Notes: generated by a model not told the origin, from the sequence alone. Positions 34,081 to 45,962 are shown, counted from the first letter of the stretch. The stretch is DNA of 64,000 bases from Triticum aestivum (GCF_018294505.1 NC_057808.1:227847780-227911779), one strand, 5' to 3'. A program made the numbers and translations.

Positions 34081-37035
34081 TGATAACCCACAAGTATAGG
34101 GGGTCAATTGTAGCCTCTTTCGATAAGTAAGAGTGTCGAACCCAATGAGGAGCTAAAGGTAGCACAAATATTCCCTCAAGTTCTATCAACCACCGATACA
34201 ACTCTACGCACGCTTGACGTTCGCTTTACCTAGAACAAGTATGAAACTAGAAGTACTTTGTAGGTGTTGTGGGATAGGTTTGCAAGAATATAAAGAGCAC
34301 GTAAATAAAAATTAGGGGCTGTTTAGATAAATAAGCAATTAAGTTAATATAGCGAGTGTGGAAAAGTGGTGGTAGGAGTTGCGAAATCGTCCCTAAGCAA
34401 TTGACTACTTTACTAGACCGATACCAAGTTTTATGTGGGAGAGGCCACTGCTAGCATGTCATCCCTGACTTGGAATTCTATGCACTTATGATTGGAACTA
34501 TTAGAAAGCATCCGCAACTACTAACGTTCATTAAGGTAAAACCCAACCATAGCATTAAGATATATTGGTCCCCCTTCAATCCCGTATGCATCAATTTCTA
34601 TGCTAGGTTGAAGCTTCTGTCACTCTTGCCCTCCAATACATAGTCGTATCAACATACAACTAACCATATGGTGTGATTGATATGTCTCCACTGTATCTAC
34701 TTTTCCAAACACTTTTGCCCTTGTTTTGGACTCTAACTTGCATGATTTGAATGGAACTAACCCGGACTGACGCTGTTTTCAGCAGAATTGCCATGGTGTT
34801 ATTTTTGTGCAGAAATAAAAGTTCTCGGAATGACCTGAAACTTCACGGAGAATATTTTTGGAATTAATAAAAAAATACTGGCAAAAGAATCAAGGCCAGG
34901 GGGCCCACACCCTGTCCACGAGGGTGGGGGCGCGCCTACCCCCCTGGGCGCGCCCCCTGCCTCGTGGGCCCCCTGGTGCTCCACCGACCTCAACTCCAAC
35001 TCCATATATTCACATTCGGGAGAAAAAAATCAGAGAGAAGGATTCATCGCGCTTTACGATACGGAGCCGCCGCCAAGCCCTGATCTCTCTCGGGAGGGCT
35101 GATCTGGAGTCCGTTCGGGGCTCCGGAGAGGGGAATCTGTCGCCGTCGTCATCATCAACCTTCCTCCATCACCAATTTCATGATGCTCACCGCCGTGCGT
35201 GAGCAATTCCATCGTAGGCTTGCTGGACGGTGATGGGTTGGATGAGATTTACCATGTAATCGAGTTAGTTTTGTTAGGGTTTGATCCCTAGTATCCATTA
35301 TGTTCTGAGATTGATGTTGTTATGACTTTGCTATGCTTAATGCTTGTCACTAGGGCCCGAGTTCCATGATTTCAGATCTGAACCTATTATGTTTTCATGA
35401 ATATATGTGAGTTCTTTATCCTATCTTGCAAGTCTATAGTCACCTATTATGTGTTATGATCCGTTAACCCCGAAGTGACAATAATCGGGATACTTACCGG
35501 TGATACCATAGTTTGAGGAGTTCATGTATTCACTAAGTGTTAATGCTTTGGTCTGGTACTCTATTAAAAGGAGGCCTTAATATCCCTTAGTTTCCAATAG
35601 GACCCCGCTGCCACGGGAGGGTAGGACAAAACATGTCATGCAAGTTCTTTTCCATAAGCACGTATGACTATATTCGGAATACATGCCTACATTACATTGA
35701 TGAACACGAGCTAGTTCTGTGTCACCCTATGTTATAACTGTTGCATGAAGAATCGCATCCGACATAATTCTCCATCACCGATCCAATTCCTACGAGCTTT
35801 TCACATATTGCTCTTTGCTTAGTTACTTTTCTGTTGCCACTGTTACAATTACTACAAAACTGGTACTGTTACTTTTGCCACTGTTACCGTTACTTCCATA
35901 CTACTTTGCTACTAAATACTTCGCTGCAGATATTAAGTTATCCAGTTGTGGTTGAATTGACAACTCAGCTGCTAATACTTGAGAATATTCTTTGGCTCCC
36001 CTTGTGTCGAATCAATAAATTTGGGTTGAATACTCTACCCTCGAAAACTGTTGTGATCCCCTATACTTGTGGGTTATCAATGATCCACGCGCGCGCTCAT
36101 ATGATGGGCACCAAAGGGAAGCAACATAACCACAAGAAAATTAAACCAATCATAGCAATTCACCAATTACCGATGGGACAACGAAAATCTACTCAGACAT
36201 CATAGGATGGCAACACATCATTGGATAATAATATGAAGCATAAAGCACCATGTCCAAGTAGAGGGTACAGCGGGTTGCGGGAGAGTGGACCGCTGTAGAT
36301 AGATGGGGGAAGGTGATGATGATGTTGGTGAAGATGATGGAGGTGTTGGCGTAGATCGCGGTGACGATGATGGCCCCGGCGGCGTTCCGGCGCCACCAGG
36401 AGAGAGGGGGAGAGAGCCCCCCTTCTTCTTCTTCTTCTTCTTCCTTGACCTTCTCCCTAGATGGGAGAAGGGTTTCCCCTCTGGTCCATGGCCTCCATGG
36501 CGGCGGAGGGGCGAGAGTGCCTCCGAGATTGGATCTGTCTCTCTGTCTCTCTCTCTCTCTCTCTCTGTTTGTGCATTCCAGATTCTGCCCTTTCACCGTT
36601 TCTTATATTCCCGGAGATCCGTAACTCTGATTGGGCTGAAATTTGGACACGATTTTTATCCGGATATTGGCTTTCTTGCGGCGAAAGAAGGGCACCAGTC
36701 TTCTTACGGGGTGGCCACGAGGGCCCAGGGCACGCCTAACCCCCTCGGGCGCGCCCCTAACCCTCGTGGGCCCCTCGGGCATCGTCTCGCGTTGATTCCA
36801 CATCCCAAAATTCACATATATTCCAAAAAAAATCTTCGTCAGTTTTTATCCCATTTGGACTCCGTTTGATATGGATTTTCTGTGAAAAAACATGCAACAA
36901 ACAGGAACTGGCACTGGGCACTGGATCAATATGTTAGTCCCAAAAAATAGTATGAAAAGTTGCCAAAAGTATGTAAAAGTTGTAGAATATTGGCATGGAA
37001 CAATCAAAAATTATAGATACGATGGAGACGTATCA
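34081..37035 (-). repeat. LTR A (3' LTR of the chimeric element), split by a solo LTR
   Basis: LTR sequence lies at 34081-34677 and 36085-37035, about 1548 bases. On the minus strand it starts TGATACGTCTCCATCGTATC and ends GATCCCCTATACTTGTGGGTTATCA-like. Plus-strand CTT and CT runs occur near 36421-36445 and 36539-36565. A GC-rich hairpin is at 36716-36769. Confidence 0.88.
34678..36079 (+). repeat. solo LTR with duplication GTGAT/ATGAT
   Basis: A 1402-base plus-strand LTR, TGATATGTCTCCACTG to ACTTGTGGGTTATCA, sits inside LTR A. Flanks are GTGAT (34673-34677) and ATGAT (36080-36084), a five-base duplication with one later change. Comparison with the uninterrupted LTR C (GGTGTGATCCACGCG near 45031) confirms the insertion site. 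A hairpin module is at 34917-34967. The minus-strand LTR at 61800 belongs to the same family. Confidence 0.88.
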
Positions 37036-40007
37036 GCATCCCCAAGCTTAATTCCTGCTCGTCCTCGAGTAGGTAAATGATGAAAAAGATAATTTTTGAT
37101 GTGGAATGCTATCTAGCATAATCTTGATCATGTAATCTAATCATGGCATGAATATTAAGACACGAGTGATTCAAAGCAATAGTCTATCATTTGACATTAA
37201 GACAATAATACTTCAAGCATACTAATAAAGCAATCATGTCTTTTCAAAATAACAAGGCCAAAGAAAGCTTATCCCTACAAAATCATATAGTCTGGCTATG
37301 CTCCATCTTCATCACACAAAATATTCAAATCATGCACAACCCCGATGACAAGCCAAACAATTGTTTCATACTTTTGACGTTCTCAAACCTTTTCAACTTT
37401 CACGCAATACATGAGCGTGAGCCATGGACATAGCACTATAGGTGGAATAGAATATGATGGTGGAGGTTGTGTGGAGAAGACAAAAAGGAGAAAGTCTCAC
37501 ATCGAAGCGGCTAATCAACGGGCTATGGAGATGCCCATCAATTGATGTCAATGTGAGGAGTAGGGATTGCCATGCAACGGATGCACTAGAGCAAGTGTAT
37601 GAAATCTCAAACGGAAACTAAGTGGGTGTGCATCCAACTTGCTTGCTCATGAAGACCAAGGGCATTTGAGGAAGCCCATCGTTGGAATATACAAGCCAAG
37701 TTCTATAATGAAAATTCTCACTAGTATATGAAAGTGATAACTCAAGAGACTCTCTATATGAAGAACATGGTGCTACTCTGAAGCACGGGTGTGGTAAAAG
37801 GATGGTAACATTGTACATTCTCTCTTTTCTCTCATTTTTTCTCTCCCTTTTTTTAGGCTTCTTTGGCCTCTCTTTTTTTGGGGGGGGGGGCTTATTTGGC
37901 CATTTTTTTTGATAACCTCACATGGGACAATGTTCTAATAATGATGATCATCACACTTTTATTTACTTACAACTCAATATTACAACTCGATACTGGAACA
38001 AAGATATGACTCTATATGAATGCCTCCGACGGTGTACCGGGATGTGCAATGATCTAGCGTAGCAATGACATCAAAAAACGGACAAGCCATAAAAAATCAT
38101 GCTAGCTATCTTACGATCATGCAAAGCAATATGACAATAAATGCTCAAGTCATGTATATGATGATGATGGAAGTTGCATGGCAATATATCTCGGAATGGC
38201 TATGGAAATGCCATGATAGGTAGGTATGGTGGCTGTTTTGAGGAAGATATAAGGAGGCTTATGTGTGATTGAGCGTATCGTATCACGGGGTTTGGATGCA
38301 CCGGCGAAGTTTGCACCAACTCTCGAGGTGAGAAAGGGCAATGCACGGTACCGAAGAGGCTAGCAATGATGGAAGGGTGAGAGTGCGTATAATCTATGGA
38401 CTCAACATTAGTCATAAAGAACTCACATACTTATTGCAAAAATCTATTAGTCATCAAAACAAAGTACTACCTGCATGCTCCTAGGGGGGTAGATTGGTAG
38501 GAAAAGACCATCGCTCGTCCCCGACCGCCACTTATAACGAAGATAATCAATAAATACTTCATGCTCCAACTTCGTTACATAACGGTTCACCATACGTGCA
38601 TGCTACGGGAATCAGGAACTTCAACACAAGTATTTCTACAATCCACAACTACCCACTAGCATGACTCTAATATCACCATCTTTATATCGCAAAACTATTG
38701 CAAGGAATCAAACATATCATATTCAGTGATCTACAAGTTTTATGTAGGATTTTATGACTAACCATGTGAATGACCAGTTCCTGTCATCTCTCTAAATAGA
38801 TATAAGTGAAGCAAGAGATTTTAATTCTTTCTACAAAAGATATGCCCACGCTCTAACAAATATAAGTGAAGCAAAAGAGCATTCTACAAATGGCGGTTTT
38901 CTATGTGTAGGGAAACAGGCAATCCATACTTCAAATGATATAAGTGAAACACATGAAGCATTCTATAAAGCCATACTCAAAAGATATAAGTGAAGTGCAA
39001 AGAGCATTCTATAAATCAACCATGTACTATCTCATACCAGCATGGTGCATAAAATAAAAGTGAAAACTAAATGCAAAAGACGCTCCAAGATTTGCACATA
39101 TCATATGAACGAAACGAATCCGAAAACATACCGATACTTGGTGAAGAAATATGGGATGCCTTCCGGGGCATCCCCAAGCTTAGACGCTTGAGTCTCCTTG
39201 AATATTTACTTGGGGTGCCTTGGGAATCCCCAAGCTTGAACTCTTGCCTCTCCTCCTTCTCCTCACATCGAGACCTCCTCGATCTTCGAACACTTCATCC
39301 ACACAAAACTCAACAGAAAGCTCGGTAAGATCCGTTAGTATAATAAAGCAAATCACTACTCTAAGTACCGTTCCAAACAATTTCATATTTTGTTTTTGCA
39401 TTGTAGCTACTGTAATATAACTTTTCCATGGCTTAATCCACTGATAGAAATCGATAGTTTCATCAAAACAAAAAAACTATGCATCAAAAACAGAATCTGT
39501 CTTAAACAGGACAGTCTGTAGTAATCTGAACATTCACCATACTTCTGATACTCAAACAATTCTGAAAAAATTAGGAAAAATAAACAACTTCTATAGAAAG
39601 ACAGTGCAAAAAGTTTCAGACCCGTTTGACGTTCCAGTAAAAAATGTAAAATCGCGCACTACAGCCAAAGTTTCTTTCTTGCACCGACAAACCAACAAGC
39701 AATGTAAACATCCTAAAGGCAAATCTTGGCACATTATTTTTATAATACAATGAAATTGTACAAGGGGATAATTATTTTTGTTGAAAATTTTCTGTAATTA
39801 AGAAAGTTCAAGGCTAGCTCCCACTTTAACAATGCTCGTCTTTCTCACTTTCGCTTTTCTTTTTGAAAAAGTTTTAGGTTCCCCTATTTATTTTTTTGTT
39901 TTTAAACTTTATAAAAGCACACAACAGAAATAAATGACTCTCTAAAACTTCCGGGTTGTCTCCCTGGCAGCGCTTTCTTTAAAGCCATTAAGCTAGGCAT
40001 ATAGTGC
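37036..40007 (-). other. non-coding 3' body of the chimeric element
   Basis: No coding frame is recognisable. At 37036-37050 the minus strand reads TAAGCTTGGGGATGC, the polypurine tract beside LTR A. Two further copies of the tract-like motif are at 39168-39182 and 39226-39238. Between 38799 and 39070 the motif ATATAAGTGAAG recurs four times, with a weaker fifth, mostly with GAGCATTCTA-AAA after it, at about 45-80 base spacing. Confidence 0.65.
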
Positions 40008-41348
40008 TCAAGTAATGGATCCACCCGGATCCCAAGGTATATCAAAGCCAATTTTAATTAACAATGATTTGTGATTTAGTAGTGAGCACAAAGTAACATA
40101 TATCAAGCAAAAACAAAGTCTAACTCTCTTCCTATGCATCGGCATGTCATAAAAGAATAATTCATGCACACATAGTAAAGGCCAATGCATAGTATAAACA
40201 GTTTCTTGCAATTTTATCTTATTGGAAACATGGAGAGGCGGAGATGTAGTTCCTCTATCATAATAATTGCAAGTAGGAGCAGCAAACACATGCATATTAT
40301 ATCTATCAAAATCATCATGTGTAGTAGTAAAACGCAACCCATCAATATAATCCTTAATAAGGGCAAACTTCTTCGATATAGTGTAGTCGGGAGAATTCAA
40401 AAAGATAATAGGACTATCATGCGTGGGTGCAATAGTAATAATTTCATGTTTAACATAAGGAACTATAGCAAGTTCATCTCCATAAGCATAATTCATATTG
40501 GCATCTTGGCCACAAGCATAGCAAGCATCATCAAAAAGGGATATTTCAAGAGAATCAACGGGATCATAACAGTCATCATAGCAATCATCCTTCGGTAAGC
40601 ACGAAGGGAAATTAAACAATGTATGAGTTGAAAATTTACTCTCATTAGAAGGTGGGCACGGGTGATCAATCTGTTCTTCCTCCTTTTGTTCTTCGCTCTC
40701 CTCATCTTTTTCATCCAATGAGCTCACAGTTTCATCAATTTCTTATTCCATAGACTCCTGCAAAATATTAGTCTCTTCTTGGACAGCGGAGACTTTCTCA
40801 TTAAATGCATCAATATCGGCATTGTATTCATAATTCTCATAGCAATATTTAAGGATAGCTAAATTTTCAGGTCTATAAACAACATCATAAAGATTTTCAC
40901 ACTCTTTAAATACAGATTCAATTTCATAAGCACCCATAAAAGCAACAAATTCTTCTATTTGTTCCACATCATAGTAATAATATATACCTCTAGCATAAGA
41001 AGCCAAGGTTTCATTATCATTAAATTTGCATGAAAAGGGAAGGTGTGGAGACTTCATCCTAGAGCAACAAGTATAATCATATCTCAAGCATAGTTGCCTA
41101 GCATACCACTTCAACATATAAATTTTATCCCATAATAGTTTCCCTTTTTGAGTCAAGCGATAATCCCTAAAGTATTCACGTTGATCCAACGTGTCTCCCA
41201 TTACCAAATTGAATGGGGTTTTCTCAGGATTATCAAAGTAGTACATAATATCTATCACATAACGAGCATCGAGGGTTTTAGGAGGTTCCCCATCTCCATG
41301 AGCAGCAAGTACACCTAATTTTTTTGGTATTTCGTGTTCCATATCCAT
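40008..41348 (-). pseudogene. unrecognised ORF of a non-autonomous gypsy element (long copy)
   Basis: One frame of about 446 codons starts at 41348 (MDMEHEIPKKLGVLA) and is broken only by a stop at about 40740. I do not recognise a family. The first 200 residues contain KGKLLWDKIYMLKWYARQLC and YDYTCCS, then HLPFSCKFNDNETLASYARG and a tyrosine-rich stretch. After the stop comes an acidic run (DEKDEESEEQKEEEQ), a cysteine-containing region (CYDDCYDPVDSLEISLFDD) and HDDFDRYNMHVFAAPTCNYY. It lies where gag should be, just after the primer site of LTR B. A homologous shorter copy is at 43971-44348. No gag, zinc-knuckle or enzyme motif is present. Confidence 0.6.
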
Positions 41349-41443
41349 AACTAAAGATAGAAAACAACTTAGAACAGCAAATAAAATCTACTTAGTGATA
41401 AAGCAAACAAGCACACACGAGAATATTCACCCCACGCTATGAC

Positions 41444-41461
41444 TCCCCAGCAACGGCGCCA
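41444..41461 (-). other. primer-binding site of LTR B
   Basis: Minus-strand TGGCGCCGTTGCTGGGGA is a tRNA-Asp-type primer site with one change. It lies 11 bases inside LTR B and proves that LTR B is the 5' LTR of a minus-strand element. Confidence 0.85.
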
Positions 41462-41472
41462 GAAAAAGGTCT

Positions 41473-42913
41473 TGATAACCCACAAGTATAGGGGATCAAT
41501 TGTAGCCTCTTTCGATAAGTAAGAGTGTCGAACCCAACAAGGAGCTAAAGGTAGAACAAATATTCCCTCAAGTTCTATCGACCACTGATACAACTCTATG
41601 CACGCTTAACGTTCGCTTTACCTAGAACAAGTATGAAACTAGAAGTACTTTGAAGGTGTTGTTGGATAGGTTTGCAAGATAATAAAGAGCACGTGAAAAA
41701 AATCTAGGGGCTGTTTAGATAAAGACACAACTAAATTAGTTTTAGTAAAGAGCTTTTTGTCACGAGAAAGTTATTTGTCCCTAGGCAATCGATAACTAGA
41801 CCGGTAATAACTATTGCAATTTTATTTGAGGGAGAGGCATAAGCAAACATACTTTCTCTTCTTGGATCATATGCACTTATGATTGGAACTCTAGCAAGCA
41901 TCCGCAACTACTAAAGATCATTAAGGTAAAACCCAATCATAGCATTAAAGCATCAAGTCCTCTTTATTCCCATACGCAAACAACCTACTTACTCGGGTAT
42001 ATGCTTATGTCACTCACGCCACCCACCATAAGCAAATCATGAACATATTGCAAACCCTACAGCGGGAATCCCTCATGCTTGCGCGACACGTAGAGCACCA
42101 TAGGACATCACCAATAATAAAACATGCAACTCAAACCAATCACGATCATCAATTAACCCATAGGACAAAACGGATCTACTCAAACATCGTAGGATAGCCA
42201 TACATCATTGGGAAATAATATATAACGTTGAGCACCATGTTTAAGTAGAGATTACAGCGGGTAAAGGAAGGGTTACACCGCTGCATAGAGGGGGGAAGAG
42301 TTGGTGATGACGGCGGTGAAGTTGTTGGTGAAGATTGCGGTGATGATGATGGCCCCCGGTGGCACTCCGGCGCCACCGGAAGCGAGGGGGAGAGAGCCCC
42401 CCTCCTTCTTCTTCTTCCTTGACCTCCTCCCTAGATGGGAGAAGGGTTTCCCCTCTGGTCCTTGGTCTCCATGGCATGGGAGGGGCGAGCGCCCCTCCGA
42501 GATTGGATCTGTCTCTCTCTGTTTCTGCCCTTTCACCGTTTCTTATATATCTGGAGATCCGTAACTCCGAAAATTAGATTTCTTGCGGCCAAAGAAGAGC
42601 AGCAACCGCCTTACGGGGGGGCACGAGGGTCAGGGGCGCGCCCCCTGCCTCGTGGCCCCCTCGGGCACCGTCTCGCGTTGATTCTTCTTCCCATATTTCA
42701 CAAATATTCCAAAAATATTCTCCGTCCGTTTTTATTCCGTTTGGTATGGGGTTTCTGCGAAACATAAAACATGCAACAAACAGGAACTGGCACTGGGCAC
42801 TGGATCAATAGGTTAGTCCCAAAAATAGTATAAAAAGTTGCCAAAAGTATATGAAAGTTGTAGAATATTGGCATGGAACAATCAAAAATTATAGATACGA
42901 AGGAGACGTATCA
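41473..42913 (-). repeat. LTR B, a lone 5' LTR of a second subfamily
   Basis: It runs TGATAACCCACAAG to GGAGACGTATCA, 1441 bases. It differs from A and C in the middle (for example GTTTTAGTAAAGAGC and TTTTTGTCACGAG, absent from them). It has no partner LTR in the window, and the five bases after it (ACGGG) are not found beside any other LTR. A short hairpin module is at 42622-42655. Confidence 0.85.
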
Positions 42914-43723
42914 ACGGGCTCACCGACGATTCATTGGCGCCACCATTTGGCAAAAAGAACGCCCCTGCGCGCTGCGCAAGCTTGCGCTGTAAGCCGTCTG
43001 CGGCAGCGGGGTGATAAGACGTGCGGGAGGAGGACGAAAGGCCATGACACATACGGTTAATAAAAAACGTTTGTGATTTAATTACCTACTACTATACCAC
43101 CATCGTTGTTTATAAGTATGATTTAACTAATAAAATACGAATGCATGTCGCCAAAGATTATATAGTTGGATTTGTATTTGAATGTAGTTTCCAATTATAT
43201 AATTTTTAAAATATGCATTAACATTTTGTTGGTTAAATTTGTGGGCAAATTATGGCACGGAATATAAAGGAGACTATAGACTAGACGGAGGTGGTACCAC
43301 ACGGCCGCTCTCTACGCAGCGACGCAACTGTCGGCCGGCTTGTAGGCGACCATTTCTTGCATGTTCAACTGCTCTATGCGTGCGGTTGCTTGCGGTTCAG
43401 GCGGCCGCGGCGCGCTCTGCTCGCGTCCCGCCGCGCGCGCTCTGCTCTCGCGTTCCTCCGGGTTCTCTTCCCTCGTCCCTCCACGCGCGCTGCCAGTGTT
43501 TGGGGCCGGCGCACGACCACACACGTTCGTGTGTAAGTGGTTGCGCCGGGCGCGGCGCGACGATGCAGTTACCCACTGCAAAAATTGCCATGTGGACGCG
43601 CCGAGAATCCACGCCGCCCGGCCCCCTTTTATTCCTATGGCCATTTACCTTCATCTCTCATCTCACACGACACAATAAGCACACCCATGAGGACACATAC
43701 AGAGAGGACATCTAGTGGTTCCA
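42914..43723 (+). other. captured upstream region of a host gene (possible promoter)
   Basis: This stretch matches none of the LTR or internal sequences in the window. It is AT-rich on the left (43070-43270) and becomes CpG-rich (43300-43620). It leads into a TTTTATTCC motif and then ATG at 43724, an order that fits a native promoter and 5' untranslated region. The left edge abuts LTR B exactly. Confidence 0.45.
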
Positions 43724-43970
43724 ATGGCGCTCCCCGTGGCTCCAATGGCGCTCCCAGGGGCCGACGACAACAACGGCGGGCAGTTCACCACGCATCACGT
43801 AGTGGACACCCACGTGAGGGGGAAGGCCCTCTTGGTGGTGTGCACGAACGATCCGGTCTCGGTGGAGAGCTCCATACAAATTATGAAGCAGTTCCTTGCC
43901 GAGGACAAGTACCGAGTGGTCGGTTTCGACCTCGAGTACACCATCGGTCGTGCCGGGCACGATCAGAAGA
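43724..43970 (+). pseudogene. 5' coding fragment of a 3'-5' exonuclease-like host gene
   Basis: From ATG at 43724 the frame reads MALPVAPMALPGADD, then FTTHHVVDTHVRGKALLVV, FLAEDKYRVVGFDLEYT and GRAGHDQK, and then departs into element sequence near 43970. The hydrophobic-F-D-L-E block resembles the first catalytic motif of DEDD exonucleases (WRN-exonuclease-like), a family I recall as expanded in grasses. Only the first 80 or so residues are present, so it is not functional. It lies antisense to the element that carries it. Family assignment is from memory of the motif; the captured nature follows from its position between element sequences. Confidence 0.6.
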
Positions 43971-44348
43971 TACGATTCCATTATCACTAAACTCACATTG
44001 CTAAGGAAGGTGTTTCTTAGGGTCTTTAGAACAACAAGTACAATCATGTATTTCACATAAATTCCAAGCATAGCACTGCAAACGATGAATTTGATCCAGT
44101 AAAAGTTTCCCTTTTTCAGATATGCGGTGTCGCACATAACAAGCATGCTCATCTAAAGATTTGCCCTCAACTAAGCTAGTTGGGGTTTCAGCACGAGCAC
44201 ATAGGGATCGAAGATGATCCAAGTAAAAAGCTTCAGGAGTGTGATGGATTTTGAGTGGTTCTTCAACCATTGGTTCAGTAGGTACCACTAATTTTTTTGG
44301 TATTTTGCGTTTCCTACCCATAACTAAAGATAGAAAACAAGAGCACAA
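43971..44348 (-). pseudogene. unrecognised ORF of a non-autonomous gypsy element (truncated copy)
   Basis: Starting near 44318 (MGRKRKIPKKLVV) this frame has KGKLLLDQIHRLQCYAWNLC and HDCTCCSKDPKKHLP, which line up with the long copy at 41348. After a stop at about 44000 the similarity continues (QCEFSDNG against SCKFNDNE) until about 43975, where the host-gene fragment begins. It follows the primer site of LTR C. The stop and the break disable it. No known family recognised. Confidence 0.6.
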
Positions 44349-44412
44349 AATAAAAACTACTTAGTGATAAAGCAAACAAGCACACACGAGAATATTCACC
44401 CCACGCTATAAC

Positions 44413-44430
44413 TCCCCGGCAACGGCGCCA
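44413..44430 (-). other. primer-binding site of LTR C
   Basis: The minus strand reads TGGCGCCGTTGCCGGGGA, a perfect tRNA-Asp-type primer site, 11 bases inside LTR C. Confidence 0.9.
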
Positions 44431-44441
44431 GAAAAAGGTCT

Positions 44442-45957
44442 TGATAACCCACAAGTATAGGGGATCAATTGTAGCCTCTTTCGACAAGTAAGAGTGTCGA
44501 ACCCAACGAGGAGCTAAAGGTAGCACAAATATTCCCTCAAGTTCTATCGACCACCGATACAACTCTACGCACGCTTGACGTTCGCTTTACCTAGAACAAG
44601 TATGAAACTAGAAGTACTTTGTAGGTGTTGTGGGATAGGTTTGCAAGAATATAAAGAGCACGTAAATAAAAACTAGGGGCTGTTTAGATAAAGAAGCAAT
44701 TAAGTTAATATAGCGAGTGTGGAAAAGTGGTGGTAGGAGTTGCGAAATTGTCCCTAAGCAATTGACTACTTTACTAGACCGATAGCAAGTTTTATGTGGG
44801 AAAGGCCACTGCTAGCATGTCATCCCTGACTTGGAATTCTATGCACTTATGATTGGAACTATTAGCAAGCATCCGCAACTACTAACGTTCATTAAGGTAA
44901 AACCCAACCATAGCATTAAGATATATTGGCCCCCCTTCAATCCCGTATGCATCAATTTCTATGCTAGGTTGAAGCTTCTGTCACTCTTGCCCTCCAATAC
45001 ATAGTCCTATCAACATACAACTAACCCTATGGTGTGATCCACGCGCACGCTCATATGATGGGCACCAAAGGACAGCAACATAACCACAAGCAAACTAAAC
45101 CAATCATAGCAATTCACCAATTACCGATGGGACAACGAAAATCTACTCAGACATCATAGGATGGCCACACATCATTGATAATAATATGAAGCATAAAGCA
45201 CCATGTTCAAGTAGAGGGTACAACGGGTTGCGGGGGAGTGGACCGCTGTAGATAGATGGGGGAAGGTGATGATGATGTTGGTGAAGATGACAGATGTGTT
45301 GGTGTAGATCGCGGTGATGATGATGGCCCCGGCAGCGTTCCGGCGCCACCAGGATAGAGGGGGAGAGAGGTCCCCTTCTTCTTCTTCTTCTTCCTTGATC
45401 TTCTCCCTAGATGGGAGAAGGGTTTCCCCTTTGGTCCATGGCCTCCATGGCGGCGGAGGGGCGAGAGTCCCTCCGAGATTGGATCTGTCTCTCTGTCTCT
45501 CTCTGTTTCTGCGTTCCAGATTCTGCCCTTTCACCTTTTCTTATATTCCCGGAGATCCGTAACTCCGATTGGGCTGAAATTTGGACACGATTTTTATTCG
45601 GATATTGGCTTTCTTGCGGCGAAAGAAGGGCACCAACCGCCTTACGGGATGGCCACGAGGGCCCAGGGCGTGCCCCTCACCCTCGTGGGTCCCTCGGGCA
45701 TCGTCTCACGTTGATTCCACTTCCCAAAATTCACATATATTCCAAAAAAAATCTCCGTCAGTTTTTATCCCGTTTGGACTCCGTTTGATATGGATTTTCT
45801 GCGAAACAAAAAACATGCAACAAACAGGAACTGGCACTGGGCACTGGATCAATATGTTAGTCCCAAAAATAGTATAAAAAGTTGCCAAAAGTATGTAAAA
45901 GTTGTAGAATATTGGCATGGAACAATCAAAAATTATAGATACGACGGAGACGTATCA
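44442..45957 (-). repeat. LTR C (5' LTR of the chimeric element)
   Basis: A 1516-base LTR, TGATAACCCACAAG to GGAGACGTATCA. It matches LTR A closely, including GATATAGCGAGTGTGG-type middle sequence that LTR B lacks. It is followed by the CTCCC duplication and then LINE sequence. A hairpin module is at 45654-45688. Confidence 0.9.
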
Positions 45958-45962
45958 CTCCC

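Larger units (their letters stand above)
34081..45957 (-). mobile_element. chimeric non-autonomous Athila-type gypsy element
   Basis: The unit is bounded by near-identical LTRs, A (34081-37035, split by a solo LTR) and C (44442-45957), and by the exact duplication CTCCC (34076-34080, 45958-45962). In transcription order it reads: LTR C, tRNA-Asp primer site, start of an unrecognised ORF, about 1.06 kb of antisense host-gene DNA, LTR B of a second subfamily with its own primer site, that subfamily's body with a homologous ORF, polypurine tract, LTR A. No gag, protease, reverse transcriptase or integrase is visible, so it needed enzymes in trans, plausibly from an autonomous relative such as the 17840-29377 type. 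Confidence 0.82.

Noticed and set aside
36303..36869. A 188-codon plus-strand protein with serine and phenylalanine runs
   Set aside because: It is produced by CTT and CT microsatellite runs in LTR A. The parallel copies in LTRs B and C are not conserved as protein.
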